DNA of 35,157 nt from assembly GCA_016869215.1 (NCBI GenBank), contig VGEP01000044.1, forward strand, positions 1 to 35,157. Reading direction: 5' to 3'. The stretch comes from Alphaproteobacteria bacterium (GTDB lineage: Bacteria; Pseudomonadota; Alphaproteobacteria; Rhizobiales; Xanthobacteraceae). The notes under the pieces were generated by a model. That model was not told the origin of the DNA. It did not search any database and was given only the letters and a program-made list of their open reading frames with translations. A program made the position numbers and the translations under genes. Numbering within the stretch: position 1 is the first letter of the stretch; each line of letters opens with the position of its first letter. Shown piece by piece: positions 1-8,692 of the stretch.

Positions 1-1351
1 CGCCCCGGCCCGGTGCGGGCGGGGGTGCGCCCTCGGCCGCTTCCTGCATACGCCGCTGCAGCATTTCATAGGCGGAATGGGGATCGATCGTCTGGTCGTA
101 TTTTCCGCGATATGGGCTCCGGGCCATCACGGCCTTGCGCTGTTCGGGCGTAACCGGCCCCAGATGCGCCGAAGGCGGCCGGATCAGCGCGCGTTCGACC
201 ATCGAAGGCGTGCCATTGCCCTCGAGGAACGACACCAGCGCCTCGCCCTTGCCGAGTTCGGTGATGACCCTCTCGGTATCGAGCTTCGGATTGGGCCGGA
301 ATGTCTCGGCCGCCGTCCGGACCGCCTTCTGGTCGCGGGGCGTAAACGCGCGCAGCGCGTGCTGAACGCGATTGCCAAGCTGGGCCAGCACCTTCTCAGG
401 CACGTCCAGCGGGTTCTGGGTCACGAAATAAACGCCGACGCCTTTGGACCGGATCAAGCGGACCACCTGCTCGATCTTGTCCAGCAACGCCTTGGGCGCG
501 TCGTCGAACAGAAGGTGAGCTTCGTCGAAGAAGAACACGAGCTTGGGCTTGTCGAGGTCGCCCACCTCCGGCATCTGCTCGAAAAGCTCCGACAGGAGCC
601 AGAGCAGGAACGTGGCATAGAGACGCGGGTTCTCCATCAGACGGTCGGCGAACAGGATGTTGACGATCCCGCGCCCTTCGCGTCCCGTACGCATGAAGTC
701 GCCGATCGACAGCGCGGGTTCGCCGAAGAAGTTGGCGCCGCCCTGGTTCTCCAGCACGAGCAACTGTCGCTGCACCGCGCCGACGGTCGCAGCCGCGACG
801 TTGCCGTAGCGCTTGCCGATCTCCTTCGAGTTCTTGGAGATGTAGGTGAGCAGTTCGCGCAGATCCTTGAGGTCGACAAGTCCCTTGTTGATCGCATCCT
901 CGGCGCCGAATTCGTCGTCGGCGAACTTGAACGCAATGTTGACCACACCCTCCTGCGTGTCGTTGAGATCGAGCATGCGCGACAGCAGCAGCGGCCCCAT
1001 CTCCGACACCGTGGTGCGGATCGGATGGCCCTGTTCGCCGAACAGGTCCCAGAACACCACGGGGAATTCGTCCGGCTGGTAGTCGATGCCCATCCCCTTG
1101 GCCCGCTTGGCGAAATCCGGCCGGTCCTGCCCGGGGGCGGCGAGCCCGGAAAGGTCGCCCTTGATGTCGGCGGCAAACACCGGAACGCCCGCGCGCGAGA
1201 ACTCCTCGGCCATCACCTGGAGCGTCACCGTCTTGCCGGTGCCGGTCGCGCCGGTCACCAGTCCGTGACGGTTGGCAAGCCGCAGCGTCATGCACTCCGG
1301 CTTTGCGCTCTTGCCGATCAGGATCGTTCCGTCTTCAGCACCCTTCGCCAT
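1..1351 (-). CDS. HerA-like helicase/ATPase, DUF853 (YjgR) family, 3' end cut by window edge
   Basis: Predicted cytoplasmic P-loop ATPase of the HerA/FtsK-like DUF853 family (E. coli YjgR type); its substrate is not established. The frame from the ATG at 1351 stays open to base 1, about 450 residues, with no stop, so the C-terminus lies outside the window. Walker A is GATGTGKT (residues 34-41). ADIKGDLSGL (61-70) is characteristic of this family. The Walker B strand ends in FFFDEAH (about 273-279, Asp277-Glu278), and a TQNPLDVPEK segment resembles the sensor region. The start is supported by GGGAG a few bases upstream on the minus strand. The gene is transcribed away from the DUF2267 gene across a 344-base gap. 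A 527-codon frame on the opposite strand is only an antisense shadow. Confidence 0.9.
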   Translation of the reverse strand, partial: MAKGAEDGTILIGKSAKPECMTLRLANRHGLVTGATGTGKTVTLQVMAEEFSRAGVPVFAADIKGDLSGLAAPGQDRPDFAKRAKGMGIDYQPDEFPVVFWDLFGEQGHPIRTTVSEMGPLLLSRMLDLNDTQEGVVNIAFKFADDEFGAEDAINKGLVDLKDLRELLTYISKNSKEIGKRYGNVAAATVGAVQRQLLVLENQGGANFFGEPALSIGDFMRTGREGRGIVNILFADRLMENPRLYATFLLWLLSELFEQMPEVGDLDKPKLVFFFDEAHLLFDDAPKALLDKIEQVVRLIRSKGVGVYFVTQNPLDVPEKVLAQLGNRVQHALRAFTPRDQKAVRTAAETFRPNPKLDTERVITELGKGEALVSFLEGNGTPSMVERALIRPPSAHLGPVTPEQRKAVMARSPYRGKYDQTIDPHSAYEMLQRRMQEAAEGAPPPAPGRG

Positions 1352-1695
1352 CGCTCACTCCCGCATCGTTCGTTCGCCGTGAGTTATTTCGCATCGTTGC
1401 CGCCGCACGACATCGCATTTCGCAATTCCGGCGCACGTCCTATGTCCGATCCGCAACTTCGGTGCACTCGCCTCACGACGCGGCACGATCGAATCCCGTA
1501 CTTCGTATCGCGCACGGCCCGCGCATGTTCAATTCGTTTCAATTCGCCTCTTGTGACCTCGATGCAACGGCTCCGACGCAAATCGCAAACCGCATCGCGA
1601 TACAGCGAGAGAGACCGCCGCATGGCTTGTGTTCCCGTCTCGCAATGCTATTCATTATAGCAATCCGCCTGAAGTGCGGCTGAGGGGCGTTGGGC
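1352..1695. other. Intergenic gap between divergent genes
   Basis: This 344-base gap separates the minus-strand HerA-like gene from the plus-strand DUF2267 gene and should hold the promoters of both. It looks less GC-rich than its surroundings. A short direct repeat of TTCAATTCG occurs at 1528-1536 and 1538-1546, one helical turn apart. CATTATAGC near 1653-1661 resembles a -10 region for the rightward gene, but I see no convincing -35 element. Small frames inside lack ribosome-binding sites and recognisable products. Confidence 0.5.
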
Positions 1696-2046
1696 ATGGA
1701 TGAACTTCTCGACCGTCTAGTCGCCAATACCGGCGTCGATCGGGCGGTGGCCGAGAAGGCTGTTGGAATTATTTTTGCGTTCCTGCTCAAGGACGGCCCC
1801 GCCGACAAGGTACAGGCGCTGATCGATCAACTGCCCGGGGCCGCGGCCGCCGTTCAGTCGGCGGGCGACACCGGCGGCATGGGCGGGATCATGGGCGTCG
1901 GAACCAAGTTGATGGCGGCCGGGCTCGGCATGAGCGAGATGCAGGGCGTAACCCGCGAAATCATCGCCTTTTCCCGCGAAAAGGCCGGTGAGGACACGGT
2001 TGGCGAGATCGTCTCCTCGATCCCCGGCCTGTCCCAGTTCGTCTGA
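1696..2046 (+). CDS. DUF2267-type small protein
   Basis: Small acidic cytoplasmic protein of 116 residues, resembling the DUF2267 proteins common in Hyphomicrobiales; no biochemical function is assigned. The N-terminal helix pair (LDRLVANTGVDRAVAEKAVG) and the C-terminal EKAGEDTVGEIVSSIPGL are the family-like parts. Between them lies a Gly/Met-rich stretch (GGMGGIMGVG). The ATG at 1696 is preferred over the TTG at 1690 because GAGGGGCG (1682-1689) sits 6 bases upstream of it. The next gene starts 14 bases after the stop, so the two are probably co-transcribed. The family assignment is from memory of similar sequences. Confidence 0.75.
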   Translation: MDELLDRLVANTGVDRAVAEKAVGIIFAFLLKDGPADKVQALIDQLPGAAAAVQSAGDTGGMGGIMGVGTKLMAAGLGMSEMQGVTREIIAFSREKAGEDTVGEIVSSIPGLSQFV

Positions 2047-2059
2047 AAGACCGCGTGCG

Positions 2060-2497
2060 ATGACCGACGGCAAGACGAATTCCAGGGCGACCGCGTACCC
2101 GATCTCGGGCATCGACCGCATTGGGCCGGAGATGGCCGCGCGGCTTCGCCAGGCCGGGATCAGGACCACCACCCGGCTGCTCGACCGCGCCAAGAACCCC
2201 AAGGGCCGCAAGCAACTGGCTGAGGAGATGGGGCTCGATCCGAAGCGCATTCTGAGCTGGGCCAACCTCGTTGACCGGATGCGGATCAAGGGGGTGGGCG
2301 AGGACTATGCCGCACTCCTGCAGGCTGCGGGCGTCGACACGGTCAAGGAGCTCAAGTACCGCAACCCGGAGAAGCTTGCCCAGTCGATGCGGGAAGCGAA
2401 CACCAAGCGCAAGCTGGTGGAGGTTCTGCCCTCCGACCGCGCGGTGGTGCGCTGGGTCGAGCACGCCAAGCGGTTGCCCTTGAAGATCACCTACTAG
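2060..2497 (+). CDS. DUF4332 domain protein (helix-hairpin-helix-like)
   Basis: Protein of 145 residues resembling the DUF4332 family, whose tandem helix-hairpin-helix-like repeats recall DNA-binding modules. The first repeat is ISGIDRIGPEMAARLRQAGI (about 14-33). The second includes IKGVGEDYAALLQAAGV (about 76-92), followed by TVKELKYRNPEKLAQSM. The spacing of the I-x-G-I/V-G motifs fits paired HhH units. No catalytic motif, signal peptide or membrane segment is visible. The gene begins 14 bases after the DUF2267 gene and ends 77 bases before folP, so it may be the distal gene of a two-gene unit. A role in nucleic-acid binding is inferred only from the fold resemblance. Confidence 0.75.
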   Translation: MTDGKTNSRATAYPISGIDRIGPEMAARLRQAGIRTTTRLLDRAKNPKGRKQLAEEMGLDPKRILSWANLVDRMRIKGVGEDYAALLQAAGVDTVKELKYRNPEKLAQSMREANTKRKLVEVLPSDRAVVRWVEHAKRLPLKITY

Positions 2498-2574
2498 GCG
2501 GCCGCGCGACCGGCGGGCGCGCCTGCCGGCAATCGGCTTGACAGTCCTGCAGGCGGCGCGCAAAGCGAGCCGCC

Positions 2575-3444
2575 ATGACCTTGATCGGCCCATCGGATCC
2601 TTACTGGCAGACGGCGATGCAGGGTGCCGACCCCGATCCGCTCGGCCGGCTGCTGGGGCTCAATCGCCCCGTCGTGATGGGAATTCTCAACGTCACGCCC
2701 GACTCGTTTTCCGACGGCGGCGAATTTCTCGATCCCTATGCCGCGGTCCAGCACGCCCGGCAGCTGATCGAGGAAGGCGCCGACATCATCGACGTCGGCG
2801 CCGAGTCCACCCGCCCCTACGGCGGCGCGCAGCCCATCACCCTGGAAGAAGAGCTGCGTCGCCTGACGCCGGTGCTTCCAACGATCCTGCATCTCGGCCG
2901 TCCGGTTTCCATCGACACCATGAAGCCCGCAGTCGCCCTGTGGGCGCTCGGTGAAGGGGCCTGCATGGTCAACGACGTCTGGGGCCTGCAACGCGAACCG
3001 GACATGGCGCGCGTGGTGGCCGACCGCGGCGTGCCCGTGGTCATCATGCACAATCGCTACAAGGCGGAGCCGTCGATCAACATCATCTCCGACATCAACG
3101 CCTTCTTCTCCTACTCGCTCGATCTGGCGGATCGGGCGGGCATCGCGCGCGACAGGATCGTGCTCGATCCCGGCATCGGATTCGGCAAGACCCCCGAGCA
3201 GAGCATGGAGGCAATCGCGAAACTGGACGTCTTCCAGAAGTTCGAACGTCCGATCCTGGTGGGCGCGTCGCGCAAGCGGTTCATCGATTCGGTGGTGCCG
3301 TCCGAGCCCTCGGAACGGCTCGGCGGTTCGATCGCCGCCCACATTCTCGCCGTCAAGAACGGCGCCCGGATCGTCAGGACTCACGACGTCGCCGAAACGG
3401 TGCAGGCGCTGCGCGTCGCCGAAGCCATATGGAGCGCCCAATGA
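2575..3444 (+). CDS. folP: Dihydropteroate synthase
   Basis: Condenses 6-hydroxymethyl-7,8-dihydropterin pyrophosphate with p-aminobenzoate to form 7,8-dihydropteroate in cytoplasmic folate synthesis; this enzyme is the sulfonamide target. The 289 residues have normal family length and contain the expected TIM-barrel signatures in order: MGILNVTPDSFSDGG, DVGAESTRPY, SIDTMKPAVA, VNDVWGLQ, LDPGIGFGKTPEQ and VGASRKRFID. The ATG at 2575 gives a family-like N-terminus with the pterin-binding domain beginning near residue 30. The stop overlaps the next start (ATGA at 3441-3444), so folP and folB are likely translationally coupled. Confidence 0.97.
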   Translation: MTLIGPSDPYWQTAMQGADPDPLGRLLGLNRPVVMGILNVTPDSFSDGGEFLDPYAAVQHARQLIEEGADIIDVGAESTRPYGGAQPITLEEELRRLTPVLPTILHLGRPVSIDTMKPAVALWALGEGACMVNDVWGLQREPDMARVVADRGVPVVIMHNRYKAEPSINIISDINAFFSYSLDLADRAGIARDRIVLDPGIGFGKTPEQSMEAIAKLDVFQKFERPILVGASRKRFIDSVVPSEPSERLGGSIAAHILAVKNGARIVRTHDVAETVQALRVAEAIWSAQ

Positions 3445-3824
3445 GCGGTTCGGTGCCGGGCCAGGTGTTCGTGCGAGGGCTGACGCTGCATGCCTATCAC
3501 GGCGTCATGCAGCACGAGGCCAAGGTCGGCCAGACCTTCAAGCTCGACCTGGAGCTTGAGATCGACCTAACGTCCGCCGCGCGCTCCGACAAGCTTGCCG
3601 ACACGGTCGGCTACGATCAGGTGGTCGCGGCCGCGACCGAAAGTTTCCAGGCGCGGCGCTACCGGCTGATCGAGGCCGCGGCCGGCGCGGTGGCAACTGC
3701 CGTGCTCGACCGTTTCCCCCAGGTCCGGTCCGTGCGCGTCACGGTGCACAAGCCGCACGCGCCGATCGCGGCGACCTTCGACGACGTCGGCGTGTCCATC
3801 GCCCGCACGCGGGGCGAACGCTGA
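3441..3824 (+). CDS. folB: Dihydroneopterin aldolase
   Basis: Converts 7,8-dihydroneopterin to 6-hydroxymethyl-7,8-dihydropterin plus glycolaldehyde, the step that supplies FolK. The 127-residue product has typical FolB features: VRGLTLHAYHGVMQHEAKVGQ near the N-terminus, DLELEIDL, DTVGYDQV, and the C-terminal VRVTVHKPHAPI carrying the conserved lysine-histidine region. The ATG at 3441 overlaps the folP stop, and GGAG lies at 3431-3434, 6 bases upstream. An in-frame ATG at 3429 would add four residues and is less likely. One base separates its stop from folK. Confidence 0.95.
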   Translation: MSGSVPGQVFVRGLTLHAYHGVMQHEAKVGQTFKLDLELEIDLTSAARSDKLADTVGYDQVVAAATESFQARRYRLIEAAAGAVATAVLDRFPQVRSVRVTVHKPHAPIAATFDDVGVSIARTRGER

Positions 3825-3825
3825 A

Positions 3826-4314
3826 ATGCCCGACGTGCTGATTGCGCTGGGCGGCAACCTCGGCGATGTCCGCGACACGTTCGACCGCGCCATCGCCGCA
3901 CTTTGCGCTGACGGTTTGGTGCGGCTGATTGCGCGTTCCTCGGACTACAGCACCCCGCCCTGGGGCGTCGCCGACCAGCCTGCGTTCGTGAACCGCTGCA
4001 TCCATGCGCGCACCGAGCTGCAGCCGGCCGACTTGCTCCATCGCTTCCAGGACATCGAGCACCAATTCGGCCGCGACCGCTGGAGCGAACGGCGCTGGGG
4101 CCCGCGCACGCTCGATATCGACCTGATCGCCTACGGCGACCTGACGATGGACACGCCGACGCTGACACTGCCGCATCCGCGGATGTTCGAGCGCGCCTTC
4201 GTGCTGCTGCCGCTGGCTGAGATCGTCCCGGACTGGACGGTCGCGGGCGTTCGGATCGCCGACGCCGCGGCGCGCATCGACGGCGCGGGTATCGAGAAGC
4301 TGCCGCCGCGCTGA
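3826..4314 (+). CDS. folK: 2-amino-4-hydroxy-6-hydroxymethyldihydropteridine pyrophosphokinase
   Basis: Transfers pyrophosphate from ATP to 6-hydroxymethyl-7,8-dihydropterin, giving the FolP substrate. The 162-residue protein begins with IALGGNLGD (residues 5-13). It carries SSDYSTPPWG, QPAFVNRC, and the signature RWGPRTLDIDLIAYGD (about 90-105), whose Asp pair binds magnesium. PHPRMFERAFVLLPLAEI follows. All are standard HPPK motifs at normal length. It is the last gene of the folP-folB-folK operon, so three consecutive folate steps are encoded together. A hairpin lies about 20 bases past the stop. Confidence 0.96.
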   Translation: MPDVLIALGGNLGDVRDTFDRAIAALCADGLVRLIARSSDYSTPPWGVADQPAFVNRCIHARTELQPADLLHRFQDIEHQFGRDRWSERRWGPRTLDIDLIAYGDLTMDTPTLTLPHPRMFERAFVLLPLAEIVPDWTVAGVRIADAAARIDGAGIEKLPPR

Positions 4315-4335
4315 CCCGCGCTCCAAAACACAAGC

Positions 4336-4355
4336 GCCGGCCCTTTCGGGCCGGC
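4336..4355. terminator. Hairpin between convergent folK and ubiD-like genes
   Basis: Perfect 8-bp stem (GCCGGCCC with GGGCCGGC) and a TTTC loop, lying between the folK stop and the convergent decarboxylase stop. There is no T-tract on the plus strand. Read on the minus strand it is followed by CTTGTGTTTTGG, which is moderately T-rich. A bidirectional terminator is the likely role. Confidence 0.6.
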
Positions 4356-4381
4356 ACCAGGTTCGCGCGTTCCGGGTCTTC

Positions 4382-5878
4382 TCAGTCCTTGAACCCATAT
4401 TCCTTCCAGCGCTTGTCGACCAGGTCCCAGTCCTGCTTCTCGGGCCTGACCATGGGCGGATAGCGCTCGCCGCCGTAGTTCTCTTCGGGCTCGAAATCGA
4501 GGTTCACCGTGCAGTCGATCAACACGCGGCACCACTTGCCGGTGCCGTAGAGCTTGGTGTTGCGGTACTTCAACCGCGTCGACGGATCGAGCGCCGAGCC
4601 GAACGTGCCCGGATAGAACACGATGTCGTCCTCGGCGGCGTTGCAGCGGTAAGCGAACGCCCAGTCGAGCGCACCGTAGTCGTGGATGTCGATGTCGTCG
4701 TCGACCGCCCAGATATGCTTGTAGCGCAAGTGCGCTGCGTTCGAGCCCCAGATCGCAGCCGCCGCCTGCTTGGCCTGACCGCGATAGGTCTGGCGCAACT
4801 GGATGATCAGCGTCGTGCCGTTGTTCGCCGGCGGGCAGTGCACGTCGGTGACGCCCGGCACGCCGGACCGCTCCAGGATGTTCCATGCCAGCGCCGCGCG
4901 CTGCACCGAACTCATGATCGAGTTCTCATTCAGCATCTTGGGCATCGTACCTTCGAGCGTGCCGCGCATGATCGGGTTGTTGCGGTGAGTGATGCAGGTG
5001 ACCCGAACCTTGTGCTTGGGCGCCTGATCGCCCCCAAAGTAGCCGGTGTACTCGCCGAACGGACCTTCCATCTCGAAGGTCGCGGGATCGTTCGAGATCC
5101 AGCCCTCGATCACGATCTCGGCGGTGGCCGGCACCTGCAGCGGCACGGTCTCGCAGTCGACCAACTCGACAGGCGCGCCGCGGATCGCGCCCATCACGTC
5201 GTATTCCGACACGTCGGGCGGGATCGGCGAGGACGCCGCGAACGGCAGCGACGGCTCCCAGCCATAGACGAACGCCACCGGCATCTCCTGATGCTTGTCG
5301 GAATACTTCTGCATGTCCTGGCCCCAGTTCTGCGGACGCCAGAGCAGCACGGGAATGGTGTCCTTCTTGCCGACCATGCCGCGGTAAATGCCGACGTTCA
5401 TTCGGCCGCTGACCGGATCGCGGGTCACCGAGCCCTGCATGGTGTTGATGTAACGTCCGCCGTCGAAGCGATGCCACTTCGGCACCGGAAAATCGTAGAG
5501 GTTGATGTCGTCGCCCTTGACGATGTTCTCCTTCACAGGTCCGGTCTTGACGGTGACCGGCGGGACGCGGCTGGCATAGGCCTTGCGCGCGGCCTTCACC
5601 AGCTCGGTGATGGACGCATTCTTCGGCAGGCCGAACATCATCGCCACGCGCGAATAATTCGACAGCCCGCCGGTAAACATCGACGAGCAGCGCGTGGTGT
5701 TCTTGTTGTAGTCCTTGATGTTTGAGAACAGCAGCGCCGGCCCATCGCCGTTGCCGAAGGCCCGGCGGGTGATCGTGCCGAGCTCGCAGTCCCAATCGAC
5801 TTCGGCGTCGATCTGGTGCAGTTCGCCTTCCTTGCGGAGGGCGTCGATCCACCCGCGCATATCGCCGAATTGCGTCAT
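4382..5878 (-). CDS. UbiD-family (prenylated-FMN) decarboxylase
   Basis: Predicted cytoplasmic (de)carboxylase using prenylated FMN, acting on an aromatic or unsaturated acid; the substrate cannot be read from sequence. The 498-residue protein has the family hallmarks NVGIYRGMV (161-169) and EGPFGEYTGY (271-280), which carries the conserved Glu pair at 271 and 276, plus a Gly-rich YFGG. The ATG at 5878 is chosen because CCGGAGG lies about 10 bases upstream; an upstream in-frame start at 5917 would add 13 residues. It diverges from a CoA ligase/hydrolase/monooxygenase set, which suggests a shared pathway. No UbiX-type prenyltransferase gene is in the window, so the cofactor must come from elsewhere. 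UbiD proper (ubiquinone synthesis) is less likely from the context. Confidence 0.9.
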   Translation of the reverse strand: MTQFGDMRGWIDALRKEGELHQIDAEVDWDCELGTITRRAFGNGDGPALLFSNIKDYNKNTTRCSSMFTGGLSNYSRVAMMFGLPKNASITELVKAARKAYASRVPPVTVKTGPVKENIVKGDDINLYDFPVPKWHRFDGGRYINTMQGSVTRDPVSGRMNVGIYRGMVGKKDTIPVLLWRPQNWGQDMQKYSDKHQEMPVAFVYGWEPSLPFAASSPIPPDVSEYDVMGAIRGAPVELVDCETVPLQVPATAEIVIEGWISNDPATFEMEGPFGEYTGYFGGDQAPKHKVRVTCITHRNNPIMRGTLEGTMPKMLNENSIMSSVQRAALAWNILERSGVPGVTDVHCPPANNGTTLIIQLRQTYRGQAKQAAAAIWGSNAAHLRYKHIWAVDDDIDIHDYGALDWAFAYRCNAAEDDIVFYPGTFGSALDPSTRLKYRNTKLYGTGKWCRVLIDCTVNLDFEPEENYGGERYPPMVRPEKQDWDLVDKRWKEYGFKD

Positions 5879-6033
5879 GAGTTCTGCGCCTCCGGCACGC
5901 CGCGGTTGAACTTGCACTGCATGATTTCAATCCCTTCCGATGTCGAAACGGAGCGGAAACCCGCGCCCGATGCACCGATACAAGCTTAACGCGCCCGAAA
6001 CCAATGCCGAAGGCGAATAGACCGTTGCCCGTC

Positions 6034-6052
6034 CGGAATAGAGCCCATTCCG
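6034..6052. promoter_or_regulatory. Interrupted palindrome in divergent promoter region (candidate operator)
   Basis: CGGAAT and ATTCCG are perfect inverted arms separated by 7 bases, between the divergent decarboxylase (start 5878) and CoA ligase (start 6118). The size and spacing resemble a dimeric regulator site such as a LysR- or TetR-type box. No regulator gene is adjacent, so the role is inferred. Confidence 0.35.
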
Positions 6053-6117
6053 CCGCATCGCAGCGCGCCTGGATCGTCTGGCCATGTCCGAGGAATTCAT
6101 CCTAGGATCGCCGCGTC

Positions 6118-7755
6118 ATGACGATCGAACGCGTGCCGACGCCCTACGACGACAAGATCTATTCGCAGGAATGGCGCGCCTGGCGCGACCCGGAAATTCC
6201 CGACTGGATCGATCCGATCGAGATCCTGATCGGCCGGCATCTCGGCACGCCGGCGGAGAGCCGCGCGGCGCTGATCGTCGACGGCAAGACCGTCACCTAT
6301 CGCGAGCTTGCAGGGCTCGTTGAGCGTTACGCAGGAGCACTTGCCGCCGTCGGCGTCGCTCCGGAATCGCGGTTGCTGCTGTTCGGAACCGACAGTCTCG
6401 ACTATGTCGCGACCTGGCTCGGTGCGGTGCGGCTCGGCGCGGTTCCGGTCGTCGTGTCCGACCTCTACAAGCAGTCCGACCTGCTCTACTTCCTCACCGA
6501 CACGGCAGTGAACACGCTGTTCATCGACAGCGAGCAGACTCCGAAGCTCATTGGCAACGCGGCCGATCTGCCGCCCTCATTAAAGACCGTCATCGTGCGC
6601 GGCGGTGCAGCCGAGGTCGCCCGCGCATGTCCGGGCCGCACGGTGAAGCCCTTGCAGGACGCGCTCGCCGCATCTGTCCCGACGCAAGCCCATCGCCGTC
6701 ACTCGAACGACGTCACCTATATGTTCTATTCCGGCGGCACCACCGGCACCGCCAAGGGCATCACGCATCTGGCCTACGATTTTCTCATTGTGCCTGCACG
6801 CCACGGCGCGATGTGGGAGTACGGACCCGACGATGTGGTGTACGCGACATCGAAGAAATACTTCACCCACGGCATCTGGCCGGGGCTGCTGATCCCGTTG
6901 CACCACGGCGCGACCGCGGTCCTCGACCGCCGTCCGCCGATGCCCGACGTGGTGCTCGCCAACATGCGCGCGCACGGCGTGACCAAGCTTGTCACCGTGC
7001 CGACCGTGCTCAAGAACATGATCGAGTTCGTGACAAAATCGGGCGAGCCCGCCGCCTGCCCGAAACTGAAATTCGTCGTCAGCGCGTCGGAGAAAATGCC
7101 GCCGGAGATGTTCGAGCAGTTCCAGGCGCTATTCGGCGTCGAGCTTCACGACTCCATCGGCAGCTCGGAGATCACCTATGAGTGGATCGTCAACACGCCG
7201 AAGGTGTTCAAGCGCGGCAGCCTGGGCAAGCCGGTCTACGGCTGCGAGGTGCGACTGATCGCGCCCGACGGCACGGACGTGACGCAGGCGAACGTGCCGG
7301 GCGAATGCTGGATCAAGAGCCGCACCGCCTGCTTCTACTACTGGCGCAAGTACGACAAGTCGCGCGAGACCTTCGTCGGTGACTGGGCGCGCACCGGCGA
7401 CAACCTGATCTTCGACGAGGACGGCTTCTTCTGGTTCTCCGGCCGCAACAACGACCTGTTCAAGGTGAAGGGCCTGTGGGTGTCGCCGATCGACATCGAG
7501 GCGGCGCTGACCGCGCATCGCGCGGTGCGTGAAGCCGCCGTGGTGGCGTTCGACAACGCGGACGGCTTGACCCAGCCGCGCGCATTCATCGTCCTGCGCG
7601 ACGGATTTGCATGGTCCGAGGCGCTCAAGGACGAGTTGAAGGCCGCTGTCGCGCCGCTCGGGTCCTACAAGATTCCGGGTGACTTCGTGGTGCTTGACCA
7701 GCTCCCGCGTACGACTCTGATGAAGATCGATCGCCGCGCGCTGCGCGAGCCCTGA
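6118..7755 (+). CDS. AMP-forming acyl-CoA ligase, benzoate-CoA ligase-like
   Basis: Activates a carboxylic acid to its CoA thioester through an acyl-adenylate, in the cytoplasm. The 545-residue protein has the ANL-superfamily motifs: YSGGTTGTAKGITH (phosphate loop, about 204-217), DSIGSSEITYEW (A5 region), WARTGDNLIFDEDGFFWFSGR (A7/A8 region) and a C-terminal PRTTLMKIDRR with the likely catalytic lysine near 536. The phosphate loop and the FKVKGLWVSPIDIE hinge region resemble benzoate- and hydroxybenzoate-CoA ligases, so an aromatic acid is the best guess. It opens a four-gene plus-strand set and is divergent from the UbiD-type gene. AGGAT lies about 10 bases before the ATG. The exact substrate is unknown. 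Confidence 0.85.
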   Translation: MTIERVPTPYDDKIYSQEWRAWRDPEIPDWIDPIEILIGRHLGTPAESRAALIVDGKTVTYRELAGLVERYAGALAAVGVAPESRLLLFGTDSLDYVATWLGAVRLGAVPVVVSDLYKQSDLLYFLTDTAVNTLFIDSEQTPKLIGNAADLPPSLKTVIVRGGAAEVARACPGRTVKPLQDALAASVPTQAHRRHSNDVTYMFYSGGTTGTAKGITHLAYDFLIVPARHGAMWEYGPDDVVYATSKKYFTHGIWPGLLIPLHHGATAVLDRRPPMPDVVLANMRAHGVTKLVTVPTVLKNMIEFVTKSGEPAACPKLKFVVSASEKMPPEMFEQFQALFGVELHDSIGSSEITYEWIVNTPKVFKRGSLGKPVYGCEVRLIAPDGTDVTQANVPGECWIKSRTACFYYWRKYDKSRETFVGDWARTGDNLIFDEDGFFWFSGRNNDLFKVKGLWVSPIDIEAALTAHRAVREAAVVAFDNADGLTQPRAFIVLRDGFAWSEALKDELKAAVAPLGSYKIPGDFVVLDQLPRTTLMKIDRRALREP

Positions 7756-7790
7756 CACAGACAACAGGCGAAGGCCACAAGGAAGGTTCC

Positions 7791-8666
7791 ATGGAAGAGC
7801 GCGTGACGTTTCCCTCCGCTGGCCTTCAGCTCACAGGAGTCTTGCACAAACCCGACAACCTGAAGCCCGGCGAGAAGCGCGCGGCCGTGATCGTGCTGCA
7901 CGGTTTCGGCGGCACCATGGGCGGACCGGGCGGCAAGAACCCTGCCCCGTTCTTTTGCGAACTCGGCTACGTCGTGCTGCGCTTCGACTTTCGCGGCTGC
8001 GGCGAGAGCCAGGGCGAACGCGGCCGCGTCATCTGCCTGGAAGAAGTCGAGGATGCACGCAACGCGCTGAGCTGGCTCGCCACGCGGCCCGAAGTCGACG
8101 GCGGCCGGATCGCGCTGATGGGCGAGAGCTTCGGGGCGGCGGTCGCAATCTACGGCGGCGGCGTGGACCCGCGTGTCGCGGCGGTGATTTCGTCCGGCGG
8201 CTGGGGCAACGGCGAAAAGAAGTTCCGCCGCCAGCATCCCGGCGACGCCGCCTGGGCGCGCTTCACCAAGATGATCGCCGACGGTCAGGCCGAGCGTGCC
8301 CGCACCGGCAAGACCGTCATGGTGCCGCGCTACGACATCGTGCCGATCCCGGAAAAGCTGCGCGGCCTCCTGCCCGCGGGCTCGATCACCGAGTTTCCGC
8401 TCGAAACCGTCGAGAGCATGATGGCGTTCAACGCCAACGACGTGGTCGGCAAGATTGCGCCGCGGCCGCTGCTGCTGCTGCACAGCGCCAGGGATTCGGT
8501 GACGCCGACCGAGCAGTCGGTCGACCTGTTCAACTGCGCCGGCCAGCCGACCGACCTGCATCTGATGGCCGACGTCGACCACTTCATGTTCTCGCACGCA
8601 AGCCCGCTGGTCGCGGACCTGATCGGCAACTGGCTCGACAAACACCTGCCCGCGCAACGGCCCTAG
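7791..8666 (+). CDS. Alpha/beta hydrolase
   Basis: Predicted cytoplasmic serine hydrolase of 291 residues, no signal peptide. The nucleophile elbow is GESFG (Ser113), the oxyanion region LHGFGG (36-41). The likely acid is Asp235 in HSARDSVTP and the base His264 in DVDHFMF, a complete and correctly ordered triad. The ATG at 7791 is preceded by AAGGAAGG. It lies 35 bases after the CoA ligase and 26 bases before the first monooxygenase, so co-transcription is likely. In this context it could cleave a CoA thioester, an ester or a ring-opening product; that is inference only. It resembles the dienelactone hydrolase/peptidase S9-like hydrolases more than lipases. Confidence 0.85.
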   Translation: MEERVTFPSAGLQLTGVLHKPDNLKPGEKRAAVIVLHGFGGTMGGPGGKNPAPFFCELGYVVLRFDFRGCGESQGERGRVICLEEVEDARNALSWLATRPEVDGGRIALMGESFGAAVAIYGGGVDPRVAAVISSGGWGNGEKKFRRQHPGDAAWARFTKMIADGQAERARTGKTVMVPRYDIVPIPEKLRGLLPAGSITEFPLETVESMMAFNANDVVGKIAPRPLLLLHSARDSVTPTEQSVDLFNCAGQPTDLHLMADVDHFMFSHASPLVADLIGNWLDKHLPAQRP

Positions 8667-8692
8667 CGCACCGGACACGGAGAACGGGTCTC

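Noticed and set aside
77-1660. 527-codon open frame on the plus strand
   Set aside because: It lies opposite the HerA-like ATPase, which has clear Walker motifs and a ribosome-binding site. The plus-strand translation is Arg/His-rich and matches nothing, typical of an antisense shadow in GC-rich DNA.
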